A stretch of 32,940 nt of DNA from JBBDJG01 sp040880005 (GTDB lineage Bacteria; Actinomycetota; Thermoleophilia; Solirubrobacterales; JBBDJG01). Location of the stretch: contig JBBDJG010000011.1 of NCBI GenBank assembly GCA_040880005.1, positions 1 through 32,940 of the forward strand, given 5' to 3'. Made by a program: the position numbers and the translations under genes. A model generated the notes under the pieces. The model had not been told where the DNA came from. It worked only from the letters and a program-made list of their open reading frames with translations, and ran no database searches. This document shows positions 23,987-31,906 of this stretch, in pieces. Numbering within the stretch: the stretch's first letter is position 1; the number at the start of each line of letters is the position of its first letter.

Positions 23987-25051
23987 ATGCCCGCCGCCGT
24001 CGACATCCTGCTGGTCTCGCCCGGTACCACCTCGGGCTGGCGCGAGGCCGATCGAGCGCTCGCCGACGCGATGCGCTCGCTCGGACTGTCCGTCGCCGTG
24101 GCGCGCCCCACGTTCCGGCTCGCGAGGCACCTGCGGCGGGGAATCCTGGCGACTGACCTGGTCGAGGCGGCCGCCTCGCGGCGCGCCGCCTCGCAAGCGC
24201 TTGGGACGCACCAGCCTCGAGCGATCGTGTTCTCGACCGTGCAGGCGACGATGCTCCAACCGCGTCGGCGACTGCGCGGCGCTGCCGTGCGCTTCGACGC
24301 ACCCCCATCGCTCAACCGCCGGACAGCCGGCGCGCGACTGCTGCGTATGCTCGAACGGCGCGGGCTCAGCCGCGCTGCGTTGCTGCTTCCCTACGGCCTG
24401 CGGCCGGCGGAGCAAATCCGCGACGCGATCGACGTCGATGCGTCGATGATCTCGCTGCCGGTCCCGATCGAGGGGCTGAACCCGCTTCGCCAGCGGCAGC
24501 CGATCGCGCTTGCGTATGCGGGCAACCCGGGTAAGAAGGGTCTCGACATGATCGTCCGCGCCTGGGAACAGGCGGACTGCGGCGAGCGGCGGCTCGTGGT
24601 CGCCGGCATAGCAGCCAATCGCGGCCGTGCATTCCTGCGCGGGCAAGCCATCGCCGAGCCGCCCGCGATCGAATGGGCCGGCGTGCTGGGCGCGGCGCGG
24701 TTCCGGGCGCTCGTGTCGCGCGCCGAGCTGTTCCTCTCCGCGTCGCGCTACGAGGACTACGGCCAGTCCCAACTCGAAGCCTTGGCGGGCGGAGCGTTGT
24801 TGGTGACATCCCCGTCGCCGGGCCCCTACGAAGCGCTCGGGCTCGCGCGCGAGCTGGACGCCAACCTCGTGGCGGCGGACATGCAGCCCGCTTCGCTGGC
24901 CGCGGCACTCGAGGAGGCGATCGGCCGAGCGCCCCAGCAGCGATCCTCGTACAGGGAACGAGCCGCCGCGCTCACGGCCGCTTACAGCGCCCACGAGCTG
25001 CGACGCCGGTTGCGGCGTGACGTGCTGCCGGTTCTGCTCGGAGACCGCTAG
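23987..25051 (+). CDS. Glycosyltransferase family 4-like (GT-B fold)
   Basis: This 354-residue protein begins MPAAVDILLVSPGTTSGWRE. The C-terminal half has the GT-B nucleotide-sugar site: LAYAGNPGKKGLDMIVRAWEQ, then LFLSASRYEDYGQSQLEAL, with Glu-x7-Glu-like geometry typical of retaining GT4 enzymes, and GGALLVTSPSPGPYEAL. The N-terminal domain is more divergent. The ATG at 23987 is preferred over 23918, which would overlap the divergent gene. Its TAG overlaps the stop of the convergent DegT aminotransferase within a CTAG. Confidence 0.85.
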   Translation: MPAAVDILLVSPGTTSGWREADRALADAMRSLGLSVAVARPTFRLARHLRRGILATDLVEAAASRRAASQALGTHQPRAIVFSTVQATMLQPRRRLRGAAVRFDAPPSLNRRTAGARLLRMLERRGLSRAALLLPYGLRPAEQIRDAIDVDASMISLPVPIEGLNPLRQRQPIALAYAGNPGKKGLDMIVRAWEQADCGERRLVVAGIAANRGRAFLRGQAIAEPPAIEWAGVLGAARFRALVSRAELFLSASRYEDYGQSQLEALAGGALLVTSPSPGPYEALGLARELDANLVAADMQPASLAAALEEAIGRAPQQRSSYRERAAALTAAYSAHELRRRLRRDVLPVLLGDR

Positions 25052-26139
25052 GTAGCCGCAACCGCCGCGATTACGGCTGCCCGGTCCGACCTGCTCAGCT
25101 CCGGGTACACGGGAATCGAAAGCACCGACTCGGCCAGCAGCTGAGCATTGGGAAGATCGAGATGGGAGAACTGCTGTGCGAGCGCGGGCTGTCGATGCAA
25201 GGGCATCGGGTAGTGCACCGCCGTCGCGATGTCGCGATCGGCGAGCCGCTCCTTCAGTGCGTCGCGGTCCTCTGCACGAACCGTGTAGAGGTGATGCGAC
25301 GACTCGCGTCCGGACACGACCATGATCGGCTCAATTCCCGCAACATCCGCAAGCGCCTCGTCGTAGGCCGCCGCATGACCGCGCCGTAGCTGCGTCCACG
25401 CATCGAGGTGACGCAGCTTGACATCCAAGACGGCGGCTTGAAGCGTGTCCATGCGCGCGTTCGTGCCGACGATCTCATGCTCGTACTTGTTCGTCCGGCC
25501 ATGGTTGCGGAGCAGCCTCGTCCGTTCCGCTATCTGCGAATCGTTCGTCGTGATCGCTCCTGCATCGCCCAGGGCCCCCAGGTTCTTGCCCGGAAAGAAG
25601 CTGAACGTCGCGAGGTCGCCCACCGAGCCGACTTGCATGCCGTCGACTGTCGCTCCATGTGCCTGCGCGGCGTCCTCAACCAGCAGCAGCCCGTGCCTGT
25701 CCGCGAGCTTGCGGAAACCGGGCAAGTCCACCGGCTGCCCGTACAGGTGCACTGCGACCACGGCGGCCGTCCGCTCCCCGATCGCCGCCCCAACAACATC
25801 GACGGCCATCAGTGCGGTGTCGGCCTCGACGTCGACGAGCACGGGCGTTGCACCGACGTTCGCTATTGCCTCCACGGTGGCGAAGAACGTGAACGTGGAC
25901 GTGATGACCTCGTCGCCAGCACCGATGCCCGCGGCACGCAGCCCAACCTCCAAGGCCGATGTACCGCTCGAGGTCCCTATGCAGTACTGCGCGCCACAGT
26001 ACTTGGCGAAGTTGCGTTCGAGCTGCTCTACCTCTGGCCCGCTGATGAACCGGCCATGGGCCATCACCGCCGCGATCGCGCCATCGATCTCGTGCCTGAT
26101 CGCCGCGTGCTGGGCACCGAGGTCGTTCATCGGAATCAT
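25048..26139 (-). CDS. DegT/DnrJ/EryC1/StrS-family sugar aminotransferase
   Basis: This 363-residue PLP enzyme should aminate a keto-sugar nucleotide. The PLP lysine is Lys185 in SFFPGKNLGALGDAG, with Asp156 in LLLVEDAAQAHGA contacting the pyridine nitrogen; GTSSGTSALEVGLRA holds the phosphate-binding turn. The start MIPMNDLGAQ matches family N-termini. The ATG at 26139 follows a TAGATT box by 6 nt. The likely substrate is a 3- or 4-keto-6-deoxy sugar; since GDP-4-keto-6-deoxymannose is made by gmd in this locus, a GDP-perosamine-like product is possible, but UDP- or dTDP-sugars are equally possible. Confidence 0.93.
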   Translation of the reverse strand: MIPMNDLGAQHAAIRHEIDGAIAAVMAHGRFISGPEVEQLERNFAKYCGAQYCIGTSSGTSALEVGLRAAGIGAGDEVITSTFTFFATVEAIANVGATPVLVDVEADTALMAVDVVGAAIGERTAAVVAVHLYGQPVDLPGFRKLADRHGLLLVEDAAQAHGATVDGMQVGSVGDLATFSFFPGKNLGALGDAGAITTNDSQIAERTRLLRNHGRTNKYEHEIVGTNARMDTLQAAVLDVKLRHLDAWTQLRRGHAAAYDEALADVAGIEPIMVVSGRESSHHLYTVRAEDRDALKERLADRDIATAVHYPMPLHRQPALAQQFSHLDLPNAQLLAESVLSIPVYPELSRSDRAAVIAAVAAT

Positions 26140-26312
26140 TCCGGCAATCTAGTGGTCCATCCGGCAAGTACGCCGACCGATATCCCGGCTGCGAATCTTC
26201 ATCTGCCTTCGTCGTCGGTCGTCCACATACCTTCTGGTATGCGGACTGCCTGCCTCCTCGGCAGTCTCGATTCTCGCTCAGCATATCGGTGACGTACCAA
26301 CCGGACGAACCA
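26140..26312. promoter_or_regulatory. Spacer upstream of the DegT gene: -10 box and two hairpins
   Basis: On the minus strand TAGATT (26146-26151) lies 6 nt before the DegT ATG. Further upstream are two stems, CATACC-TTCT-GGTATG (26226-26241) and GACTGCC/GGCAGTC around a 9-nt loop (26244-26266). They may terminate the wecG-like operon entering from the right or control DegT expression; no T-run is present. Confidence 0.4.
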
Positions 26313-27077
26313 CTAGATGATGCGTTGCCGCTCGCGGCGATACTGGCGGGCAACGGCCACCACGAACGCCGGATTGTGGCGCAGATAGCGCGGGCCAAGC
26401 CGCCGCGGCTCCTGCATGAAGCGATGCACCCACTCGAGCCCGGCGCGCTGCATCCACGGCGGCGCCTGCTTCTTGATGCCGGCGAGGAAGTCGAAAGCTG
26501 CGCCGACGCCCACCAGCACCGGCGCGTCGAGCCGCCCGCGCATCGCCGCCATCCACAGCTCTTGGCGCGGCGCGCCGAGACCGACCCAGACCACATCCGG
26601 TTTCGCGTCGTTCAGTCGCGCCGCGATTCCGTCGTCCAGCAAGTCGTCGAACGAGGAGTACGCAGGCCGCCAGGACCCCACGATCTCGATGCCTGGATCG
26701 CGCTCGTGCAGCGCACGTTCCAGCGTCTCCATCGCTTCGGGTGAGTAGCCGCCGAACAGGAACACTCTATGGCCGCGCTCGGCGCAGCGACTGCAATAGC
26801 GGCGCATCAATTCCGGCCCGTACACACGATCGGGCAGGCGGTCGCCAAGCGCGCGAAGTGCCCAGACCAGCGGGCGCCCGTCCGGCAACACCAGCGACGC
26901 GCCGCACAGTGCGGCAAGCGTCGCGGGATCCTGCTGCGCAGTCATTACGACGTGCACCGCCGCGGCGCACACATAGCCGCGCTCGCGGGTGGCGATCATC
27001 GCATCCATCGCGTCCATCGCCGACCCGTAGTCGACCAGAGCGATTCGCACTCCAAGTAGCTCGCGCGAGCTCATCAC
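26313..27077 (-). CDS. WecG/TagA/CpsF-family glycosyltransferase
   Basis: This 254-residue GT26 enzyme should transfer an N-acetylmannosamine-type sugar to a polyprenyl-linked acceptor. Family signatures are AAAVHVVMTAQQDP (nucleotide site), LVLPDGRPLVWALRALG (with the catalytic Asp), RVYGPELMRRYC, VFLFGGYSPEAMETLE and WVGLGAPRQELWMAA, plus a C-terminal basic membrane-associating tail with RRLGPRYLRHNPAFV. Length is normal. The ATG at 27077 overlaps the upstream GT4 stop (ATGA). It is the second gene of a minus-strand pair. Confidence 0.93.
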   Translation of the reverse strand: MMSSRELLGVRIALVDYGSAMDAMDAMIATRERGYVCAAAVHVVMTAQQDPATLAALCGASLVLPDGRPLVWALRALGDRLPDRVYGPELMRRYCSRCAERGHRVFLFGGYSPEAMETLERALHERDPGIEIVGSWRPAYSSFDDLLDDGIAARLNDAKPDVVWVGLGAPRQELWMAAMRGRLDAPVLVGVGAAFDFLAGIKKQAPPWMQRAGLEWVHRFMQEPRRLGPRYLRHNPAFVVAVARQYRRERQRII

Positions 27078-28222
27078 GCATCCTCTCCGTACAGACGCAT
27101 GAGCCCGCGGTAAAAGCGGTCCGCCCCGAACAGGTCCTTCGCCCCCGCCAGGGCCGCCTCACCCAGCTTTCGGCGCTCGCCCGGATCGTTCCACAGCCGC
27201 AGGGCCTCGCCAGACCAGCGATCGACATCGCGCGCGGGAAGCGTCCACCGCTCGCCGACCATCTCGGGCAACCCGCCGACGTCCGACGCGATCACAGGGA
27301 CCCCGACCGCAAGCGACTCGATCACCGAGTACGGGCACGGTTCGTCCCAGCGCGAGGGCACGAGCGCGACCCCGGCGCCTTGCCGCAGCATCCTGAGCGC
27401 GGCCGCGTCCACTTGGCCGACGAAGCGAACGTCTGCGCCGATCCGCCTCGCCAACGACCTCAACTCGGCTTCGGCCGGCCCCTCGCCCGCCACGACCAGC
27501 GGCACGCCAGCGCGCGCGCACGCGGCGATCGCGGTGTCGACACCTTTCTCCTCGACAAGCCGGCCGGCGTACAGCGCGTGCTTGCCGGAACCGGCCTGGC
27601 TCGCCTCGGCAAACTCACCGTCGCGCAAGAAGTTGGGCAGCACGCTCATTCGATGCGTCGGCAGCCCGAGCGTCGCGAGCCGTTCGACTGCCGCCTGGCT
27701 GGGAACGCCGAACGCGTCCACGCTCGCGAGCACCCGCCGTTGCTGTCGCGCGATGCCGAGCGCGTAGACACCGGACTCGACCAGCGAATCGCGGCAGCGA
27801 TGCCGCACAGCCGGCCATGTCCGAGAGCCTTGGCAGCTCGTGCAGGGACGGCCCGCCCTGTACGCGATCGCCTTGGCGCACACGAGGCGGTAGTTGTGCA
27901 GATGCATCACCACGCGTGCGCCGGCGCCCTTCGCGGCAACGAGCGACCGCGGTCCGAGCAGCGGATTGATGTTGTGGGCGTGAACGACATCGGCCCGCGC
28001 GTCCCGCACGGCGTCGGCGATGGCCTGCGGCGCGAGCCCGCCACGCAACATTCCGGCCGCGGCACGCCCCCTGCCGAGGTCCTCGCTGGTCTGTTCGAGC
28101 AGCTCCACGCGATGCCCTCGATCGCTGAGCAGAGCGGCGATCTGCGCCACGGATCGCTCCTCCCCGCCGGCATGCCGGTAACGATTGTGGAGAATCAGTA
28201 CGTTCACGGCCCGCAGCAGCAT
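27074..28222 (-). CDS. Glycosyltransferase family 4 (GT-B fold)
   Basis: This ~382-residue protein opens LILHNRYRHAGGEERSVAQ, the glycine-rich donor/acceptor cleft loop of GT4 enzymes. A Cys-rich CTSCQGSRTWPAVRHRC insert is typical of a GT4 subgroup. The C-terminal domain has YAGRLVEEKGVDTAIAA, VPSRWDEPCPYSVIESLAVG (donor-binding Glu residues) and PVIASDVGGLPEMV. The start is either ATG at 28222, which abuts the divergent gene's ATG, or GTG at 28207; family alignment fits the GTG slightly better. It is coupled to the WecG-like gene downstream. Confidence 0.92.
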   Translation of the reverse strand: MLLRAVNVLILHNRYRHAGGEERSVAQIAALLSDRGHRVELLEQTSEDLGRGRAAAGMLRGGLAPQAIADAVRDARADVVHAHNINPLLGPRSLVAAKGAGARVVMHLHNYRLVCAKAIAYRAGRPCTSCQGSRTWPAVRHRCRDSLVESGVYALGIARQQRRVLASVDAFGVPSQAAVERLATLGLPTHRMSVLPNFLRDGEFAEASQAGSGKHALYAGRLVEEKGVDTAIAACARAGVPLVVAGEGPAEAELRSLARRIGADVRFVGQVDAAALRMLRQGAGVALVPSRWDEPCPYSVIESLAVGVPVIASDVGGLPEMVGERWTLPARDVDRWSGEALRLWNDPGERRKLGEAALAGAKDLFGADRFYRGLMRLYGEDA

Positions 28223-29350
28223 ATGTCCATCGCTCTCGTCACCAACTACCTCCCCCCCTACCGGCTGCCGCTCTACGAGCTGCTGGCCGAGCGCTACCAG
28301 GTGGAGGTGCTCTGCTTCGGCGGCGACGCCGCCTACGTGCCGGAGGCGCAGCGCGACCTGGATCGCCAGATCGAGCAGGCGGCTTTCCCGGCGCGGCGGC
28401 TCAAGCGTCAGCGCGACGCGTCCGCGCTCGCCGCCTCGCACGACGCAGTGATCGCCGCGACGGCTGGACGCGTGGCACTGCCCGCAGCGTTCCGCGGTGC
28501 GCGACGGGCCGGAAGACCCTTCATCCTCTGGGCGTCCCTGTGGCGCCACCCGCGCACGATCGCGCACGCCGCGTCCTTCGCATTCATGCGCAGGGTCTAT
28601 CGCGATGCGGACGCGGTGCTGACCTACGGTCCTCACGTCAGCCGGTACGTCGAGCGACATCGGGACAGTGACCAGGGCGTGTTCGCCGCGCCGCAGGCGG
28701 TCGAGCCCGACGTGTTCGGCCAGACGGTCACCGGCATCGAGATCGAGGAGCTGCGTGCCGGGCTGGGCGTGCCAACCGATGGCAGCCCGATCGTCTTGTT
28801 CGTCGGCAGGCTCGTACCCGAGAAGGGCGTCGAGTTGCTGCTGCGAGTCTGGCGGCGTATCGCGGCCGGAACGGACGCGACGCTCTGCCTGGTCGGCGAC
28901 GGTCCGCTGGCCGAACGCGCGGCGACCCTGCGCGGCGTGCGGCTTGCTGGGCGTCTCGACAGGGAACGTCTTCCGATTGCCTACGCCGCCGCCAACGTCT
29001 TGGTCGTCCCGTCGCTGCGCACACGTCATTTCCTCGAGCCGTGGGGATTGGTCTGTAACGAGGCGATGCACCAAGGTACGCCGGTGATCGCCAGCGACGC
29101 GGTCGGCGCGGCCGCTGGCGGGCTCGTGCGCGACGAGCAGACCGGACTGGTGGTACGCGCGGGCGACGAGCAGGAGCTGGCGCGCGCAATCGCGGACGTC
29201 GTCGCTGATCCTGCGTTCGCAGATGGGCTCGGGCGCAACGCGCGCGCGGCGGTCTCGACCTTCACCTACGAGGCGGCAGCCGACGCGTTCGGGCGCGCGC
29301 TCGATCACGCACGCGCGCGATTGCGCCGCCAGACGGCGCCCGTGACTTGA
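28223..29350 (+). CDS. Glycosyltransferase family 4 (GT-B fold)
   Basis: This 375-residue GT-B enzyme begins MSIALVTNYLPPYRLPLYEL. The donor domain has IVLFVGRLVPEKGVELLLRV, LCLVGDGPLAER, the acidic segment FLEPWGLVCNEAMHQGTPV with the expected Glu-x7-Glu, and DAVGAAAGGLV. The N-terminal acceptor domain contains LWASLWRHPRTIAH. Its ATG sits immediately beside the start of the divergent GT4 (CATATG at 28220-28225). The stop overlaps a TTG of a possible small gene (TTGA). It is probably the first gene of a plus-strand operon reaching the hypothetical gene at 29508. Confidence 0.92.
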   Translation: MSIALVTNYLPPYRLPLYELLAERYQVEVLCFGGDAAYVPEAQRDLDRQIEQAAFPARRLKRQRDASALAASHDAVIAATAGRVALPAAFRGARRAGRPFILWASLWRHPRTIAHAASFAFMRRVYRDADAVLTYGPHVSRYVERHRDSDQGVFAAPQAVEPDVFGQTVTGIEIEELRAGLGVPTDGSPIVLFVGRLVPEKGVELLLRVWRRIAAGTDATLCLVGDGPLAERAATLRGVRLAGRLDRERLPIAYAAANVLVVPSLRTRHFLEPWGLVCNEAMHQGTPVIASDAVGAAAGGLVRDEQTGLVVRAGDEQELARAIADVVADPAFADGLGRNARAAVSTFTYEAAADAFGRALDHARARLRRQTAPVT

Positions 29351-29511
29351 AAAGTTGCAAGGCCTCGAGCCAAGAAGACAAGAAGAACGGCTGGATGGTC
29401 TACGCTAAGAATGCGGAACGTGGGCGCTGCATGGTCCACAAGACGCCCTCCAAACAGGGCGCCGTGAAAAGAGTCCGCTCCCGTCTGAGGCGTTTAGGTG
29501 TCGAGCTGTGA
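29347..29511 (+). CDS. Possible small basic protein, coupled on both sides
   Basis: A 54-residue frame starts with TTG overlapping the upstream glycosyltransferase stop (TTGA) and ends with a TGA overlapping the GTG of the next gene (GTGA). The product is basic, with KNGWMVYAKNAERGRCMVH in the middle and KRVRSRLRRLGVEL at the end. Codon third positions are about 72% G/C by my count, lower than I would expect for the surrounding genes. An ATG at 29395 would give 38 residues. No family is recognised; the double overlap is the main argument for it. Confidence 0.4.
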   Translation: MKSCKASSQEDKKNGWMVYAKNAERGRCMVHKTPSKQGAVKRVRSRLRRLGVEL

Positions 29512-29863
29512 GGTCGATAATGGAACAGGTGGAGTACGAGTTCCAGATCACGTTTAGAGCGGACGCTGACGCGCGGCGCGAGGAAGCGGTGAAGCGGCTG
29601 TTCGACGTGTTCCACGCGACTCACTCGGATGCAGACGCAATCACCGCGATCCGCCCGGATGGCCTAGTGGAGCTGAGCTTCTCGGTTGAGGCGTCTGCAC
29701 CCGCCGAGGCATACGAGCGCGCAACGCCGATCTTTCTCGACGGCATCAAGGCAAGCGGGTACGGACCTGAGCAGTTGGAGCCGATCGACCTGTCGATAAC
29801 GCGCGTCGCCTCGCACGACTACGAGCGCGAGGCCACCCAGAGCGGCGAGCTGCAGCCGGCCTG
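29508..29863 (+). CDS. Hypothetical protein
   Basis: This 118-residue acidic protein (GTG at 29508, or ATG at 29520) reads as two alpha/beta halves: EYEFQITFRADADARREEAV and LVELSFSVEASAPAEAYERA. The two halves have similar strand-helix order, suggesting an internal duplication or a ferredoxin-like fold. There are no cysteines, no signal and no membrane helix. I do not recognise the family. It lies between a glycosyltransferase and the convergent gmd gene, 30 bp from the latter's stop; nothing ties it to polysaccharide synthesis beyond position. Confidence 0.7.
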
Positions 29864-29893
29864 ACGGCCCTCGCCGCCTCGAGAAAGCCCCAT

Positions 29894-31906
29894 TTAGCCG
29901 ACCTGCTTGCGCGGCACGCCGCTCTGCAACAGCTCGAGGTCGGCATCGACCATCATCCGCACCAGTTCCTCGAACGACGTCTTCGGCTCCCAGCCCAGCT
30001 TCTCGCGCGCCTTCGTGCAGTCGCCGATCAGATGGTCCACCTCGGCAGGACGTAGGAAACGCGGGTCGAGCGTCACGTACTGGTCCGGGTCGAGGCCGAC
30101 GCGCTCGAAGGCGACCTCGACCAGCTCCTTCACGGAGTGATCCTTGCCCGTGGCGATCACGTAGTCGTCGGGCTCATCCTGCTGGAGCATCAGCCACATC
30201 GCCTCGACGTAGTCGCCCGCGTAGCCCCAATCGCGCCGCGCGTCGAGATTGCCGAGCCGCAACTCTTCCGCCAGCCCGAGCTTGATCGCCGCCGCGCCGT
30301 GCGTGACCTTGCGGGTCACGAACTCCAGCCCGCGGCGAGGTGAGTTGCTGATCACGAGCCGGCCGACGCCGGCGCAGAGCTTGCCGCTCTCGGTCTCGAT
30401 GTCGAAATGCCACTCACTCGGCGGTGTCTCCAGAGGCTCAACCCGGCGCACCTCGGCGGGGTTCCGCACGAGGTGATCCCCCTTGCCGCCGACGAGCACC
30501 CCGGAACGGACGTTGAGCTGGTAGTACACGGCACCATTGCGCTGCTCCGCGTACACAGAGCAATCCCGTCCCTGAAGCGCGTACAGCCAGACGATCCCCT
30601 GAGCGAGCACTGCGCTGTTCGTCTTGACCGAGTCCCCTCCGCCCTTCTTGAGCCCGTCGGCTGCGTAGTAGCCGTTGAGGAAGGCTTCCTGGACGTCGCT
30701 GTCGGAGTTGAGAACGAGCGAGGGGACCTTCTTGAAGCCGTCGCGTGTGTAGAGCTGCTCTCTGAGCCAGAGACCGAGCTGGCGAGAAGCCTTCAGCGCG
30801 AGCTTTCCCACCTCGCGATCGGCGTTGAAACCGGAGCGCCCCACCCAGTAACGACTGGTGCCCAAGAAACACCGAGACCAAAGTCTCGCCACACCCGTCC
30901 GCATTGCCTCGTCGTTGTTCGTGAAGCTGACGCTCCCCTCGGGGCTGATGTAGCCGTCGCCCACAAGCGCTCCCAGCAACTCGGCCAGCTCAACAGTGAG
31001 CACCGCCCAGGAAGGCTGTTCCGGAAGCGACTCGGCCAGCTTGAGATCGTCGCCCTCCTCTAGCTCACACGCCGGCACTTCCTCGGCGTCCGCGCGAAGC
31101 ATGTTGTGATGCGATGTGACCCCGACGACACCTCCGCGCGCTTCCACCGAAAGCGGAATGTGCTCGGGATCCGTCGCCCGTCGGCGCGTCGCGGTGATGG
31201 CACTTACCTCGGCCCATCTCTCCCCGTCCCACACCTCGACCCCTTGCGGGTCGAACGTCTGAACACTCGGCCCTTTCTTGCGAAGCGCGACGAGATCGGG
31301 CGGGGTGACGACGTCAAGGAAGCCGCCGATACGCACCATGATCGGCGTGCTTGAAACAACACATTCGTGATTGAAAAGCAGCCCTGAGCAGCAGAAAAGG
31401 TCGTAGCTCTCGCGGTAGTTGACGGTGATGAAGTGGCCGTAGGCCTTCGCCACCCCGTAGGGGCTGCGTGGATAGAACGGCGTCCGCTCGTTCTGCGGCA
31501 CCTCCTGGACCTTGCCGAACATCTCCGACGAAGATGCCTGATAGAAGCGTGCCTTCGGCGCGACCTCTCGCATCGCCTCCAGTATCCGGGTCACGCCGAC
31601 GCCCGAGAACTCGGCGGTCAACACCGGCTGGTTCCACGAAGCCGCGACGAACGACATCGCCGCCAGGTTGTAGATCTCGTGCGGATCGGACTCGCGCAGC
31701 ACATCGACCAACGAGCGCTGATCGAGCAGATCGCCAGTGTGCAGGGTGAGTCGGTCCCGGATGTGGGAGAGACGCTGAAAGGTCTCGGTCGAAGACCGGC
31801 GCACCATGCCGTGCACCTCGTAGCCCTTGTCGAGCAGCAGGTCTGCCAGGTAGCTCCCGTCCTGGCCGGTGATGCCGGTGATCAACGCCCGGCGAGCACC
31901 GGTCAA
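29894..31906 (-). CDS. gmd: GDP-mannose 4,6-dehydratase interrupted by an intein
   Basis: The 670-residue precursor contains a complete GDP-mannose 4,6-dehydratase of about 330 residues, split by a 340-residue intein. The enzyme makes GDP-4-keto-6-deoxymannose. Extein signatures are ITGITGQDGSYLADLLL (NADP site, residues 9-25), YQASSSEMFGK, SPYGVAKAYGH (Tyr150/Lys154), then LLFNHE and, after the intein, SPRRGLEFVTRK. The TTG at 31906 overlaps the rmd stop (TTGA), and homology begins directly at it; a longer frame to 32173 lies antisense to rmd codons. The enzyme should be inactive until splicing, because the intein breaks the conserved NHESPRRG motif. With rmd it makes GDP-D-rhamnose. Confidence 0.95.
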   Translation of the reverse strand: MTGARRALITGITGQDGSYLADLLLDKGYEVHGMVRRSSTETFQRLSHIRDRLTLHTGDLLDQRSLVDVLRESDPHEIYNLAAMSFVAASWNQPVLTAEFSGVGVTRILEAMREVAPKARFYQASSSEMFGKVQEVPQNERTPFYPRSPYGVAKAYGHFITVNYRESYDLFCCSGLLFNHECVVSSTPIMVRIGGFLDVVTPPDLVALRKKGPSVQTFDPQGVEVWDGERWAEVSAITATRRRATDPEHIPLSVEARGGVVGVTSHHNMLRADAEEVPACELEEGDDLKLAESLPEQPSWAVLTVELAELLGALVGDGYISPEGSVSFTNNDEAMRTGVARLWSRCFLGTSRYWVGRSGFNADREVGKLALKASRQLGLWLREQLYTRDGFKKVPSLVLNSDSDVQEAFLNGYYAADGLKKGGGDSVKTNSAVLAQGIVWLYALQGRDCSVYAEQRNGAVYYQLNVRSGVLVGGKGDHLVRNPAEVRRVEPLETPPSEWHFDIETESGKLCAGVGRLVISNSPRRGLEFVTRKVTHGAAAIKLGLAEELRLGNLDARRDWGYAGDYVEAMWLMLQQDEPDDYVIATGKDHSVKELVEVAFERVGLDPDQYVTLDPRFLRPAEVDHLIGDCTKAREKLGWEPKTSFEELVRMMVDADLELLQSGVPRKQVG
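30344..31363 (-). mobile_element. Intein with LAGLIDADG homing endonuclease domain in gmd
   Basis: This 340-residue in-frame insert (precursor residues 182-521) begins with Cys (CVVSSTPIMVRIGG, block A) and ends RLVISN, followed by Ser as the first C-extein residue. Block B is GVTSHHN with Thr83 and His86 (T-x-x-H). Block F is WHFDIETESGKLCAGVG. The penultimate residue is Ser, not the usual His. Two dodecapeptide-like motifs, LLGALVGDGYI (Asp136) and FLNGYYAADG (Asp236), mark a DOD/LAGLIDADG endonuclease between the splicing halves. Both acidic residues are intact, so homing may still work. Removing it restores NHESPRRG exactly. Confidence 0.95.

Noticed and set aside
26741..28222. Very long plus-strand open frame running antisense across the WecG-like and GT4 genes
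   Set aside because: It is an antisense opening caused by high GC. Family homology begins only at the ATG at 28223; the upstream residues are Arg/His-rich noise.
28223..29308. Minus-strand frame extending the GT4 gene far upstream across the divergent glycosyltransferase
   Set aside because: The true GT4 N-terminus (LILHNRYRHAGGEERS) starts near 28207-28222; the extension is antisense to a well-supported gene.
29400..29624. 74-codon minus-strand frame near the small coupled ORF
   Set aside because: It overlaps the well-formed plus-strand gene at 29508 and has no signature or start context.
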